In this document: piece by piece, positions 10,410 through 23,394 of the stretch
Layout: every line of letters starts with the position of its first letter
Numbering within the stretch: position 1 is the first letter of the stretch
Assembly (NCBI RefSeq): GCF_040712315.1
Contig: NC_134018.1
Coordinates: 16,326,835-16,390,834, forward strand
Direction: 5' to 3'
DNA length: 64,000 nucleotides
Origin: Castanea sativa
Lineage: Eukaryota; Streptophyta; Magnoliopsida; Fagales; Fagaceae
Translations under genes and position numbers: made by a program
The notes under the pieces: model-generated
Databases searched by the model: none
What the model was told of the DNA's origin: nothing
The model's input: only the letters and a program-made list of their open reading frames with translations

Positions 10410-12260
10410 TATAACCCGTGCAAATGCATGGGATTTTTATAATTGTGCTGGTTGTTTGCTTATAGCATCATCAAAAGTACACTTCTTTTTTTATATAACA
10501 TCATCAAAAGTAAATAATACTTCATCATAACAATATATATTAACATAATTAAAATTAATGGGAAAAAATCAAAATTACAGCAAAAGAAAAAGAAAAACCT
10601 TTCTTCATAATATCATAAAAATTTAGATCCGTAGCTCAAAATAACATTTATAATCCTAAAATAAACAAAAGTCAAATAGTTTAGCCCTTTGTTTATGGAC
10701 TTCATGCTTTCTTTGTTAAAAGTCTTTATGGGTCTAATTTTGTAAGCAACCAAGCCATTGAGGATCTTTTTGCATACCTTGACATTTCAGAAGATCCAGA
10801 ACAAAATGTTAATGTTAAATTGATTCCAAATGAAGATCACATACAAATGCGAAATTAGTTCTACCATCTAAAATCTAGATCACATGAATGAGTGTTAGAT
10901 AGCTCTTATCATTTCTTTTTCCTTTAAACATGTCTAATAAAAATTTCTAAATCAAAACTTTACTTATAAAACAAAATCCAATAAAAAAAACATAGGAAAG
11001 TATCTATTAGAATATAATTATATTTTTCTTATCTTTTGATAAGGTGTTGCCAAATTTCCATGGAAGATTAGAGAGTAAAAAAAAAAAAAAAAAATTTGGT
11101 AAAAACCCAAGTAGAAGATACTAAAATTGATAAGGGTAATGTATATGTATGTTCAGCTATTCACCAATTGTCAGAGAGTAAAAAAAAATTTGGTAAAAAC
11201 CCAAGCAGAAGATACTAAAATTGATAAGAGTAATGTATATGTATGTTCAGCTATTTACCAATTGTAAGGCGTCTACCTACTACCATAAAAAAAAAAATTG
11301 TAAATCATTTGTGGTAGTGATGTAATACAAAGGAGAATTAAATGACTTCAACAATTTCAGTATCAATCTACAATCTATAAGAAAATTCAGCCAATGTCAA
11401 TTGGAGAATTCATTTGGGCATTTATACTTTTGTAACTTGCACCATGAGCTCAAAAAAACAATCATTTTTATGGTAAGCATTAAATGTAGTTTGTACTCAT
11501 TTTCTTGCCTACTAAAAGGAGGTAATTGAAAGACATTTTTAGAACTGGAAGTCTGATGAAAAAAAAATAAAAATAAAAACCTTCATTGTCTCCAATCTGA
11601 CAAATAGTAAATTATCACGTTTTAAATTCCCCAAATTTTATAAGATCAAAAAAAGAAAAAAAGAAAAGAGAAATAGAGAAACAAAAATGATGAAAATGTG
11701 AAGTCAAGGCTTGGAAGTTTGGGCGTGTGTGTGGGAAATATGAATGGAAGTTCCTCTAATAGGCAGAAACTAAAATTTATGCTTCATTGCTATTTACAAG
11801 CTACAACATATGTAAAGTTTGACACTCTTTTAACTGTTTATGAGATGCAAATGCCCCATAGTTACAAAAAAGCAATAAACAATATTTTTGTTACAAAAAA
11901 TGTTGAATTCATGTAGTTAGCCTATATTGATGTAACTGATTTCCAAAACTTTTTTTCAAATGAATAGGATGCACAAATGTATTTAATTTCTTGGAGAACT
12001 GAAACACCAGGCACAGCCCCAAAATGGTCATATTATCTGCAACAAAAAAATGTCTCAACACCCAAACACAAATCCACAACTACCCAAAGTTTACCAACCA
12101 CAGACCAACATAAATTCATTGGAAAAATGTTTGAAATAATAATAATAATAAATAGAGAAAAACTCACCTTATATAAGACTATAACCGGCATAAGTAATGT
12201 TTGAGATTGTTGGGGAGAGAAAGAGCCAAGAGATGGGGAGAGTGTGGCAGGAGACGGTCT
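10410..12260. other. Helitron interior, no gene recognised
   Basis: AT-rich. It contains a 103-bp tandem duplication (11071-11276) and short open frames (11698-11916, 11977-12204) without recognisable motifs or supporting splice context. Confidence 0.4.
11071..11276. repeat. 103-bp tandem duplication
   Basis: Two near-identical units each begin GAGAGTAAAAA and end with TATTCACCAATTGT or TATTTACCAATTGT. They differ mainly in poly-A length. Confidence 0.8.
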
Positions 12261-12263
12261 TAA

Positions 12264-12266
<3 letters not shown>

Positions 12267-12327
<61 letters not shown>
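12267..12327. repeat. (TC)n microsatellite
   Basis: An almost pure TC dinucleotide run of about 60 bp. It lies at the broken 3' edge of the truncated gag element. Confidence 0.95.
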
Positions 12328-12328
<1 letters not shown>

Positions 12329-12399
12329 CTTATGGGGTTTCTCTTTGCAATTTTGACGGTATGAAGGTGGTAGGAAACTAGTTATTGGCTGAAGGCTGG

Positions 12400-14336
12400 T
12401 CACGGCACGTGTGTTTAGGGTGATATCCTTAGAGGATTGGGTACTTGAGTTGCGATTCTCAAACCTGAGAGTGAAGTTTGCCAAACATGAAGTGATGGTG
12501 TCTATCATCTTCATCACCTCACCAACACCGGGATCTACTTCTTGACCTTTAGATTGCTCGGGGTTCCAATTCCCCTTTCCTTGCCTTCTTTACCTTTGAG
12601 GACCGGCATTCTTCAAGGCTTGAAGTTTGTGGGAATTTGGCCTAGTATGTCAAATTTCACAATGGTGGCAAAAAATGTTGAGTTTGAGGAGCTTTTTGTG
12701 CCTTCAAAAGAGACTTCCCTTTTGGCTTTGGTTTGGCCACAAATGGATTTGAAGGCTTTGTCAACACCTTTTGAGCAATCACATTTGGCTTCTTTTCAAC
12801 CTTCGCTTTCTCAACAGGTGGAGTTGGTACCATTGGTTCCTTGGCTTTCACAAACTTCATCTCCTTAGACACATTAGCGCTTGAGCTACTTTCACTAATA
12901 TATCCCAAGCCGCTTCTATCGGAAGAGGGCTTTTGACAAGCAAACACCTCATCAAGTTTCTTTGAAGCCACTTGCTCCACTTTGGCATTGGCTTGAATAA
13001 CTTCAAGCCCAAGAAACTTGATCCTAGAATAGGCATTCATTACCTCTTCGTTCAGTGTCTCAACTTCGTATTTTGTCTCTTTATACCTCACAAGTATGCT
13101 CTTGCAATCTTGTTTAGCTTTCTTCATTTTTCTGATGGCTGCCTTAGTCACCCTAGCATACTCTTCGGTCTTCTCAAGAAGGGAATTATAGGATACTTGC
13201 AATCCCCTTGCTCCGTCATCTTCATCATCGGATTCCTCTTTAACTCCTATAGACTCCACTTTAGTGTGCTCACTGAGTTCTTCCACTAGAGTGCTCAAAT
13301 CATCCGAAGAGTCCACGGGTGCAATAGTCATAAAGGCATTGTAGTTTCCATCTTCGTCACAACTTTCTTTCGAATCCGAGTTGGAACTATCTGAGTCACT
13401 AAGGGTAGTAGCAAAGACTTTACCTTTGGCCTTCAAATAAGTGGGGCATTCTTTCTTTACATGGCCATGCCTTTTACACTCATAGCATATGACTGCTTGA
13501 GATGAAGAGGATTCTTTGGAGTCCTTCTTCTTGAAGTCCTTCTTATCCCTTTTGAAATTTGAGAATTTGCCTTTCTCAAAAGTCTTTCCATCCTTCTTGA
13601 ATTTTAAGAACTTACGGAAGTTCTTTGCAAGGTATGCCACCTCCTTTTCAACCTCATCCTCATCTGAGGAATCTTGAGCTTTGACTCCCTCATTGATTGT
13701 CTTGAGAGCAAGAGATTTGCTCTTCCTTTGTGATGGTAGAGATAGCTCATAAGTTTGAAGAGAACCAATGAGTTCTTCAATTTTGATCTCATCAAGGTCT
13801 TTACTCTCTTCAATTGCGGTGACCTTGGCACGGAAGCTCTCCAGCAATGATTGTGGGATCTTCCTAATAACCTTGGAGTCCTCCGTCTTTTCACCCAAGT
13901 TGAATTTTCCAATCACCACTTCATTCAGCTTCCCATAGAAGGAATCAAACGATTCATCTTCACTCTTTTTTAGTTCTTAAAAGTGAGTGGTGAGCATTTG
14001 TAACTTGGTGTCTTTCACCTTCTTGGTGCCTTCATATATGGTCTCCAAGATTTGCCATGCTTCCTTGGCAATTGTCACATGGGAGATCCTGTGGAATTCA
14101 TCGGGTGAGACACCATAAAAAATAGCATTTAAAGCTTTACTATTAGCATTGGCCGCTGCAAGGGCTGTCTTATCCTAAGTGGATTTGGCTGTCTCCGGCC
14201 TAGTCAATCTGATCTCAACAGTGTCCTATTCGCTCTCATCAATAGAGCACAAGAATGCACGCATACGCACTTTCCAAAAGGCGTAGTTACTCCCATCAAA
14301 GAAGGGAGGTGCATTTAGGGATTAAGACCTATCCAT
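12400..14336 (-). pseudogene. copia-type Gag pseudogene
   Basis: Homologous along its whole length to the intact gag at 26018-27955. The N-terminus (start at 14336) has in-frame stops at several places, including inside the first ten codons and after THF. The main open part (12657-13919) holds the first zinc knuckle CYECKRHGHVKKEC (CX2CX4HX4C) and a Glu/Lys-rich coiled-coil-like region. A one-base expansion in a T run near 12668-12675 breaks the second knuckle (CHHC). The C-terminal piece continues in another frame (12400-12517). Not translatable as a whole. Confidence 0.85.
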
Positions 14337-14387
14337 ACTAAGGTCAAGGATCACACTTAGGATATAGAAATCCGACAAAGTGTACCC

Positions 14388-14399
14388 GCTCTGATACCA
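14388..14399 (-). other. primer binding site, initiator tRNA-Met type
   Basis: On the minus strand TGGTATCAGAGC, fully complementary to the plant initiator tRNA-Met 3' end. It lies two bases inside the LTR. Confidence 0.85.
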
Positions 14400-14401
14400 A
14401 T

Positions 14402-15428
14402 TGAAAGTTCACTTGGTGTGCAAAACGCTAGTGAAAGTTTACACCCCCAACTTCAAATTAACCAACACAAGCTTATACTCAAACAATAGATGTGTGGAAT
14501 GATATGTACAAGTAATACCCAAATAAATAAATAACTCTAAAACATAATTAATCACAACATAGTAGCAATTAAAAGGCAAGAGTAAGGGTTAGAGAGATGC
14601 AAACACAAAGATAACACCGGCACGTGATATTGAAGAGGAAACTGAAGAACTCGGCGAAAAACCTCTCTGCTGCCCTCTAAGCAGTGAAATGATCCACTAA
14701 AGAATAAATTTGGAATACATGAACAATAATAGACCCTCCAAGCCTAATCTACCCAATGCACCTAAGCCCTCTAAGCTTCTTGCTCCAACAAGGTTAAGTC
14801 TAACCGTGTCTTCTTTAGCTTTATGGATCTCGCAATAAGCTCATTGCATCAACCAAATAAATTGATCATCTCTGAACTGCTTCCCAAACACCAAATAACC
14901 TCCTCACAGATATGAGTATGGTGAGATAAGGATTTGGCTAATGAATCTCTCAAGGGTATGTCAATGGAGAGGGTGAGAGTAGAGGAATTTAAGAATCAAA
15001 GGTGCAAGATTGTGGATAAGTCAATCTTGTTTTTCTCTAAGGTTTCTCTCTCAAAATTCTCTCTAGAAGCTCTCTACATTTTTTGGGTATAAGGGTATTT
15101 ATAGTAGGGTATGAGAAGGAATGTAAAAAGTCATTTTTCTACATAACAGGGGGTTTTGGCGACTAACTTGTGACTGGGACTAGTCACGAGTTTCAGTCGT
15201 GAAATAATTGTCTGACTAGACTATACTTTTTGTTCTGTAGTGCTCTAGCTATCATGACCCTTCAGCTTCTTGCATGCTTCACACGTGTGGCATTTCTGGC
15301 GAGTCACCAGTCACGAGCCACTTGCGAGATCTAGTCGTGAGAATGCTTCTTGAATGCACACACACTTGAATTCTCCACACTCTCTCACACATAACCCTTA
15401 CATGATTCTCACCTAGAAAAGATTACAT
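14402..15428 (-). repeat. 5' LTR of the truncated gag element
   Basis: Its inner end is ...GAACTTTCA on its own strand, as in the LTRs of the 9-kb family. The sequence is related to the solo LTR at 31521-32609. A TATA box (minus strand TATAAATA) lies near 15099-15106. A cluster of GTCACGAG/GTCGTGA words lies at 15160-15345, upstream of it on that strand. Confidence 0.7.
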
Positions 15429-16774
15429 AATGTAAGTTCAATCTTGACCACTGTGATCTTTCTACGCTTGTTTAGAAAATCCAAATTGCTCTTTATTTCC
15501 ATGATCATTAAGGGATGCAAATGCTGATAAGAACATTGCTTTCTTAAACTCTGAAACCAACTTAAGTAGATAGCCATTTGACCTACAATAGAATGTTAAT
15601 AATTCAATAGCCGAAATAACAAAAGGCTTAGAAAGAGTACTTGGCTATTGAGGATCACACTACACACCCACTTTAAACCACTGAAAGCAGAATCCCAGGT
15701 TAGTTGTTCTAATTTTTCCTCTTTTTCACACACTGGATTTGCACTTCACTTTTGATCAGCAAGGAAAAAAAAAATAGGAATGTTGTAGTGCTAATAATTT
15801 TCATGTGACATTGACAGACTTTGTGAAAAATTAGGAGGCTGAGAAAGCATTGGTTTCATAAGTAATCTAGCTTCTTTTATATAAAGACATGCCTCCCACA
15901 TAATGCAAAGATCAAATAACATGCAAAGAAAAGGCACCGTTGACATTATATTAGTAAATAAGATTCAGTAAACCAACTCCAAAATGCAACCACCACAAAA
16001 TAGGTTCCAAAAAAAATAACAAATAGCTATATAACGTCATAAATACAATTGATCTACTTACAGAAGAGGATTCTTTTGCACACAAAAATAACCATATTAA
16101 AATGCACCTGAGAAATGAACAAACAAAATCTAAAATTACTAAAGGATCAAACCTCATCCAATCAACCAAAACTAAATCAAGAACAAAAAAAGAGTCAAGT
16201 AGGTATCTAACTGGAAAATATTGTTCACGAAAAAAACGATTTTACACCAAATAAAAATTTTATTCTTTGTAATAGGTGTAGATTTTTAAACCTGTCAAAA
16301 ATTGATTTTACATTAAATATAAATAAGTTGTAGAATCTTACATGTTTTCTCAAGGTTGTTCAGCACTATCTTGTCTTGTCATCTTGCTCTAGTATGCTCT
16401 TGAGTCAGATTGAATACCTCCAACTCAAGCCTCATCACATCCATCGATGATATTCTACACATTCCCATAGGCAGCTCTCATACCTACATAATAATCAACA
16501 AAGACTAAAAAACTTAATTAAAAATTCCAAAAGAAGAAGAAGCTATTTCTTTTTATTTCTCCCCAAATCTTATAATTTTGTGGTTCTATTAGGCAAAGTT
16601 AGAAAACCTAAGAATGAAAATGTGTAACACAAAATGAGGAAATTAGCAAAGATGAAAAAAAAAATTTATAGCAACTAAACTAATTTATGAAATTTACAAA
16701 TGACAAATTTCTCTAATGAGTCCAAATAAAAATTCTCCCTCAAATGAATAATACCCTTCATTCTTCCTCACACT
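15429..16774. other. Helitron interior with one exon-like segment
   Basis: On the minus strand, about 16350-16490 has splice-like borders and a frame containing MDVMRLELEVFNLTQEH, interrupted by a stop. This could be a captured exon, but I cannot assign it. The rest is AT-rich with no supported gene. Confidence 0.3.
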
Positions 16775-18156
16775 TGTTAGGATTAGTGCCCTTAAATCCG
16801 ATTGTATGATGCTATGTATGATATTATGTATGACATTGTGTATGACTTAATATTGTGATTAATAAAGTTGTTTTATTATTATCTAAAATAATGGTAACAT
16901 GAATATTTGGACATTATTATATAGTCCATGAGATGCATAGTATGTGATTTATGTGATTTAGCCACAGAAGATATAACTCAGAATTTATAGTTCGTAGTCA
17001 GTGATGAAATTGGGCATTTCATCTGCAAAGACTATAATGTATCAACTAAGATGATTTGTCTTGATCATGAAAGTGGAGACTTCTAGTTGATATATTTTAA
17101 GAGTTAAGACATATTGAACTGGACCGTGTGAGATTTATTATTCTCCTAACGACTGTCAAATGAATAATAAATCTCACGACTTCTATTTGCATGAACTCTT
17201 AATCCTGAGAGAATAATGGACCTGATCATGAGGTGTAGGTTGCATTGATATATCAGGAGTGAGATCTAAAGTAACGGTCAAAACCTCAGTATGTTAGGCA
17301 ACCACATTTAGTGTTGATGGAACATATATTCTTAAGATGAAATTCATAATCTCTTAACGGAGATATAAAACATTCATTTGAGATAAGTTTAATGGGTTCA
17401 GTTATTCAGAGAGTTAGGCCTAACCACTTTAGTAAGAAGTTACTAAAGTATATATTTATGAAATTGGATTTCATAAATATATAATGAATAATCTTCAAGG
17501 ATTAAACCAGGTATTCAAGGATAAGATGTAGTAATTTACAAAGTGCAATCTACATTCATGACTTTGTGTTACTACGAATATTTTATGAAGGAGTTGCATG
17601 TATAATAAAGTCTTGGGATATAATTTATTAATAAGGCCTAGAGTGCAATCATATTTATATAGTGGTATTAAATATAATTAATGATAACTTTGGACTTGTC
17701 AAGAGTTGAAGGAAAAGGCCAAGGCCCATTGGAGCTAGTGTCTTATTGATCGCTTTTGGTCCCACTCCAAGCCACACACTAAAGCCCAATTGGAAAGGCC
17801 CAATAGGCCAGCCCAATTAGATAATCAGTTAGTTATAAAGGGAAAAACATACATAATGTTTATTAGTGATATAAAAAATGGTGTGTATGCGAGAGAGAGA
17901 CACACTTTTATTCTCCCTTTGAAAACTGATTGAGAGACCACACATCTTGGGCGTAAAGTGGAATTGGAGTGAAGATTAAAAGTATTCTTGAGTACTTCAA
18001 TCTTTGGTTTTGAATTTCACCACACCAAGTTACGCTATCTTGTTCTTAAATTCTGAAATTTACATAGTGCACGTTATCAATCATGAATAAAATAGACCCT
18101 TGTTTGTTGTTTTCGCTATGTGTTTTGTATGAGATACAAAACCAGTTTTTCCTACA
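16775..18156 (+). mobile_element. solo LTR (1382 bp), unassigned LTR family
   Basis: It starts TGTTAGGATTAGTGCCC and ends TTTTTCCTACA, an inverted TGTTAGGA/TCCTACA pair. A plus-strand TATA-like box (TTATAAAG) lies near 17834, followed by a GAGAGAGACACAC leader. Flanks (ACACT / GCACC) do not give a convincing 5-bp duplication, so the exact borders are less certain. Confidence 0.6.
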
Positions 18157-18787
18157 GCACCTACATTGAAATTATAGTTCAAAAGCAAATCATGACCGGG
18201 CATGAATTTATTTTGTTTTCAAAAGCCTTAAAATTTTTGTCTTTGATAAGTGATTCACATTAAGAATATTGATGAAGATGTATACATTAATCAAATTAAT
18301 AAAAGAAATTCCTATTTTTATTTTCCTCAAGAAACAAAGTAGAAACAGATATTGACTCATAAGTCATAACATAGATGATTTTGATATAATTGAAGCTTGA
18401 GAGGCAGGATTTTTTGCTAAAAATAGGAAGGGCAAAGTCTACTCAAGTTTTGTAATGCCGTTAATAACCGGTGGTAATTGTTTTCATTACTAAATTCTTA
18501 ATCAAATTGTAAAGTAATAGCATCTTCAACTGCAAAATGTTATTTTAGGACTTCTACAATTGAATATTAAACATATAACCACAACACAATGCTACAAATG
18601 CCAAAAGGACTTCACTTTCCGCCAAACAGAAAGAATGCCTTTGTTACCAAAGAGTTGTAGGGCTGTTATATCTTAAATATTAATTACAAAGGTATGTATC
18701 AATTATATAGAGGATTCAAGGGATAACACTAACAACTTAAACAATTTTTTTTTTTAATCCACATATTCATCTATGAATTTCTTGTAT
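18157..18787. other. Helitron interior, nothing recognised
   Basis: AT-rich sequence between two solo LTRs with no gene or repeat boundary. Confidence 0.4.
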
Positions 18788-18792
18788 GGAGC

Positions 18793-19640
18793 TGTAAGGA
18801 CACAATTCGAGCCCCTGACCCACAATCAGAAGGGAAATGGTCTGAAAGGCCTTTTTACAATAAATTTGTAGAGAGTGGGCTTAAAATCTAGGTTCCAAAG
18901 ATGGTTAAACAACAAAGAAAGATGGGTTTTCGGCCCAAAGGCACAAACAAGGAGTTGTTTATATGAATATGAATGAAAACTCCTCCTCAGACACAATCCG
19001 AGGATAGTTTATAATATTGTTGCTCAAGGTAGATTACAATTATGAATAGTAAAGTCTACAATTTCCTCTTTCTTCTTTTCTCTTTTCTCTTCTTTTTGAC
19101 CCCCTTGTTACCGAAGGTCCCTTCTTTCTTTTATACTCCCTCATTCTCTTCTTCTCATGTTCCACCTCATGGTTGTAACGTTGGTTTAGATACTTGTCCC
19201 ATCCATTTTCCCTGAAGTCTCTGGAGGCAGGGGCCAAGTTTCAAACCTGATGCTTAGGTCTCATTTCTCCATTAATTTGGCCAGCATATCAATTGCAAAG
19301 TCTTTAATACGGGGGCGGTGGTAGCAGCTTTATCTTAGATATTCCACCGCCCTTTCTCTTATCCTCCACGTGTACCGTGTTTTCCCTAAACCATAGGAAT
19401 TTCTATAACATAGTCTGGGGATATCAAACAATCCTTCTATTAATTTCGGCTTCACTATCTGAGGACACAATCTTCCTTGGACATATTTATTCAAACACTA
19501 TCACTTTTTTACCTAGTAATTTTTTATGAGTTTAACATTCACACACCCTTAGATCACTTGATGTCCTCAGATTGGGCTTTTAGCCAGAAGAATACTCTCT
19601 AGGCCAACCCAGATATATTACCGAGCCCAATGGCCCTACA
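18793..19640 (-). mobile_element. solo LTR (848 bp) with perfect GGAGC target duplication
   Basis: Flanked by GGAGC at 18788-18792 and 19641-19645. The ends are TGTAAGG and CCCTACA. Minus orientation is inferred from a TATAAAAG box on that strand near 19127-19134, with about 500 bp before it (U3) and 340 bp after it. No internal region is attached. Confidence 0.8.
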
Positions 19641-20736
19641 GGAGCTATACCATCTACCTAAAGTTTAATGTAAAAAATTTGTGTTTTCTTTACGCAATAT
19701 TCATATTCCTTTATTTATCTAATCAAAAGTTTCAAAAGTGTGAAAAATTACAAAGCATTGAGTTTAAAGTGACTAATAATATACCTACTGGTATGGATCC
19801 TGATCTGGAAAGATTTTGTTTCAAAGGTGGCAAAAAAGAAAATGGATATCCAGACACAGTGAAAACTAAATTAATTCTTGGACCAGAAATGTGCATAATT
19901 TTGAAGCATTTTTAATGCTAGAATTAAATGAATTCAAAATTCAGAGGCAGAAGAAAAAAAAAACTAACAAAAAATCTGTAAAAAAAAAAAAAAAACCAAA
20001 TCTAACTAAAATACAATAATCAACAAAACATAAATCAATTCAAATTTCAAGGGCAAGCAAAAAAAAAGTACAAATCTAACAAAAATCAGCCAAAAAAAAA
20101 AAAATCTAACCAATACAATAATCGACAAAACAGAACTCAAGAAATTGAAAAAAAAAAAAAAGGGAGATTAGGATAACAGGTAGCCAAACATTTAACCTTG
20201 ATTGAGTAATTCCTTTTGTACAAAACCCAATGGCTTTATCTGGCATAGAAAATCAGTATTCTGCGATTGGAGAAAAAGACTGAATAGAGATGAAAGATTA
20301 ATTAGGAAGATGGAATATAATTATATAAACAACAGTGAACAGTATAGAAAGAATAATAAGGCATGAAATATGTAAGATCGAAAATTAAGAATGGAATCTT
20401 TCTTGTTACAAGGAAGGAGCATAAAAGTGGGAGAAGATGGAATTGTAGGCGATAGTTTTTTTTTTTTTCTTGAGAAACAAATACAATGAATATCGTAAAT
20501 GATCACTCAAAACCAAACCAATCTAATTCAAGCCAGAACCAATGCAAAAATAATTTAAAATGTAAAAAATAAACAACTGACCAAATTACCTATTAGAGGC
20601 ATGCTAATGGAAGCCTAACTCAAAACCAAATCTAACTATAACTAAATCTAAACCAATCCAACCAAGAAATTCAAACCAAAATCATATTCAATCCCCAAAT
20701 TTGAAAACAAAAAGGAAAAAAAAACATTAACTTTAC

Positions 20737-20810
20737 CGGTTACGGTATACAGCTTGTCTCTGTATGCCTTGTAGACTCTATCTGGTGCATGTTGTTCCGG
20801 CAGGAAAAAC
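20737..20810 (-). pseudogene. captured exon-like segment, family unknown
   Basis: On the minus strand a pyrimidine/TTTTAG acceptor precedes 74 bp open in one frame, encoding FLPEQHAPDRVYKAYRDK and a few more residues, then GTAAAG as a donor. Base composition is clearly less AT-rich than around it. This looks like a genuine exon carried by the Helitron. I do not recognise the protein. Confidence 0.4.
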
Positions 20811-20940
20811 CTAAAATAATATTGAAGAAGGAAAATAAATGTTAGAAACGGAAATACCCAATGATTTCAATCTTACAATCTCAATGATTTAGTGATTTCT
20901 GTAATCTTACAAAAAAAAAAGAAAAAAGAAACAAAACAAA

Positions 20941-21064
20941 AGCAAATATCTAGAATTGAGGAAACAAACATTTCGATAGAAAACCCAAAAGCCCAAAACA
21001 AAAGCAAATATCTAAAATTGAGGAAACAAACATTTTGATGCAAAATTGAAAAACCCAAAGCAAA
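20941..21064. repeat. 62-bp tandem duplication
   Basis: AGCAAATATCTAGAATTGAG at 20941 recurs at 21003 with a few substitutions. Confidence 0.75.
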
Positions 21065-21990
21065 AATGAATCAAATCTAAACCAATTCAACAAAAAAAAA
21101 AAAAACTTTTTCGAGTTTTGAGATGCATACAAAACAACCTTTCACAATTTAATTGGCAACGTGGATTAAGAATTCTAGAACAAAAAAAAAAAAAGACCGA
21201 TCAGTAATTTTATCAAACAAATTGCGTATTAAAAATTAAGTTTTTCGTCTAATACATTTAGATTTTAAATAATCCAAGTTGAATTTTGACTTTTAACCAC
21301 AATAAATCAAGGGCAAAATCCCTAATGTTACCACCAAAAAAACTATAGAGGGACAATTTGAAACCAAAGCATCCAAAGAAATAGAATCAACCCATTTAAT
21401 TTTATTTTTTAATTTAAAAAGGGGTAAAAGAAGAACCCTAGAAAATTAAGTACGGGGAACTACCGGTTTTGAATTCAAAAACATAGATATATTGAAGATT
21501 TAAGATTCTAATTCGAATAGGAAAGACAATGGTGAGGAGTTTCAATCTTTCAAACAACAAAGACAGTATTTAAAGAGGAAAGGAGTATGCTAACCTTCGG
21601 TACAAAAAAACAGAGACTATATCGGTGGAGGGTACAGTGGTCTAATGGTGGCAAAGGTCTCAGATTTTTTACTCTCCACCATCTATGACAGATCGAATCT
21701 CTTTCTCTATCGTTCTCTTTCTCCGTCGTTCTCCTTTTCTTGCCATTGTTCTCTAAGAGAGAGATTTTTCTTTTTCCTTTTTGTTTTGGGAGAGAGAAAA
21801 ATAAGGATGCTCTTCTTTTTATTCTAATGTAGTGTTTTAGGTTTCAGTTTTTAGACGTGTTTTGGTGGAACAATGTAACTTTTGACATTTTAATTGTAAA
21901 TGTGGCAAGTTTTTAAGGGGGTTTTTTTTCTTACATGGCAGCACCTCCTTAATTGCAAGGAAAGACTTCTGCTATTATATATAGTATATG

Positions 21991-22021
<31 letters not shown>

Positions 22022-23394
22022 ATTTTTAAAACCTCACATTTTCTTTCTTTTTCAAAGTAGAAATATAATTTAGCACGCGTTCAACAAAAAGCCAAATAAG
22101 TTATTCTTAAATGGAGACTAAATCTAACAAGTAAAGCCTTTTTTCCCTTACAAAATTGTAAAATTTTTTCAAAGCTCACCTTTACTTTATAATCAAAGAT
22201 TACTATCAATTTTACTCATTGCTGTTTTAGATATAATTGTATCTTTATTGGAGGTATTTTTTGTTTAAATTGCAAAATATATGGTCTTAATTTATATCTC
22301 AGTCTTATTAATCCATGCTTTTGCATGATGATTCAATAACTCAAGGCAAAAGTTTATTCCTTTCATTTCTAAACTAGGTTGTAACTCATGCATTCATGTG
22401 GAAATATTCGATGGTAGTGATTTTGAAGTAGTTTTATATAGGGGAGTGAGAGTGAGGTGGTCATCTCGAATTTCACATTAAGTATTATAAATGGGCTCCT
22501 TGGTACCAAAATTAAGAAAAATGAACTGAACACAAGGTGTAAAATATTTGACACTAATTAGAAATAATTTGGATACAATTTAGATTATGATTGTGCTTCA
22601 AGTTCAACTTTAATATAATATATATGATAAAAGAATGTAGAATACTCAATTTCTTTCTGGCCATTCTAAACACAATAAAACAAAAACAAAAAATCTTTAC
22701 ATCCAATTTTGGAAAAAGTAAAGTTGGTAAATTTCAAATATATTTATATTTTTAATTGGTCTTGCAAGAAATAGGATTTAGGAAAACTTCAAATTTGATA
22801 TTTTTTATGTTTCGTATTATCTTCTCTTCCTAGTTGTATCAAGAAATATTCCTAGCTACATTCTCAAGGCAAAACTTGTTGCATCATGCTTTTAGAAATT
22901 AAAGTGAAGCACATAGAAAAATGACGATGTTCTTGATAAAAGTTAAAATTAATTGTGAATATCTAGTAATATTGCCTTCAAGATTATATTGTTTGATGCT
23001 TGAGATTAGATTATTTTTGGTGTTGCTACAACATTTCTGTGATTATACAACCAACTGCATTTGAAGGAACCAAAGATATTATAAGAAAAATTATGGAAGT
23101 TTAATTTTTTAGTCCAAAGGAAATTGAGATTTATATTAGACAAATGTGGAGACAAATAATTATATTACCCAATTCATTGAATTTGACTCTTGCAATTCTA
23201 CATCGAAATTAGTTTATGTAGAAAATTGCAAAGTTTTCTAAATTGAAATTAGTTTGTGCAGAAAATTAGTCTCTGTTAGTGTTTTTTTTTTAACTTGAAT
23301 CAGTGCAATTTAACATTTAAGTTTAATTTCTTAATTTTGGTTAAATTTGGTGATAACAAAGAAACAAAATATTTTCTTTATTATTATAATTGAC

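Larger units (their letters stand above)
12330..15428 (-). mobile_element. truncated gag-carrying LTR retrotransposon, related to the 9-kb family
   Basis: On the minus strand the order is LTR, perfect initiator-Met primer site, then a degraded copia-type gag. The element stops just after the gag C-terminus at a TC microsatellite. No 3' LTR, pol or polypurine tract is present. The outer end of the LTR cannot be matched beyond about 15428. Confidence 0.7.
10404..21991 (-). mobile_element. Helitron (minus strand) with nested LTR elements
   Basis: On the minus strand the 5' end reads TCATATACTATATATAATAG followed by CAGAAGTC, a typical plant Helitron start, with host A before it. The 3' end has a hairpin (CCCATGC...GCACGGG) a few bases before terminal CTAG, with host T after it. 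Its 11.6 kb include a truncated gag element, two solo LTRs and exon-like fragments; without the nested elements it would be about 6 kb. No Rep/helicase frame is seen, so it is non-autonomous. Related sequence at 8955 (TTTTATATATATAATC) resembles the empty site. Confidence 0.6.
19646..21991. other. Helitron interior with an exon-like segment
   Basis: Poly-A-rich sequence with short open frames lacking motifs. The one segment with splice-type borders is annotated separately at 20737-20810. A 62-bp duplication lies at 20941-21064. Confidence 0.35.

Noticed and set aside
12542..12868. Plus-strand open frames across 12542-13289
   Set aside because: They lie antisense to the gag pseudogene, which explains the region better through zinc knuckle and alignment evidence.
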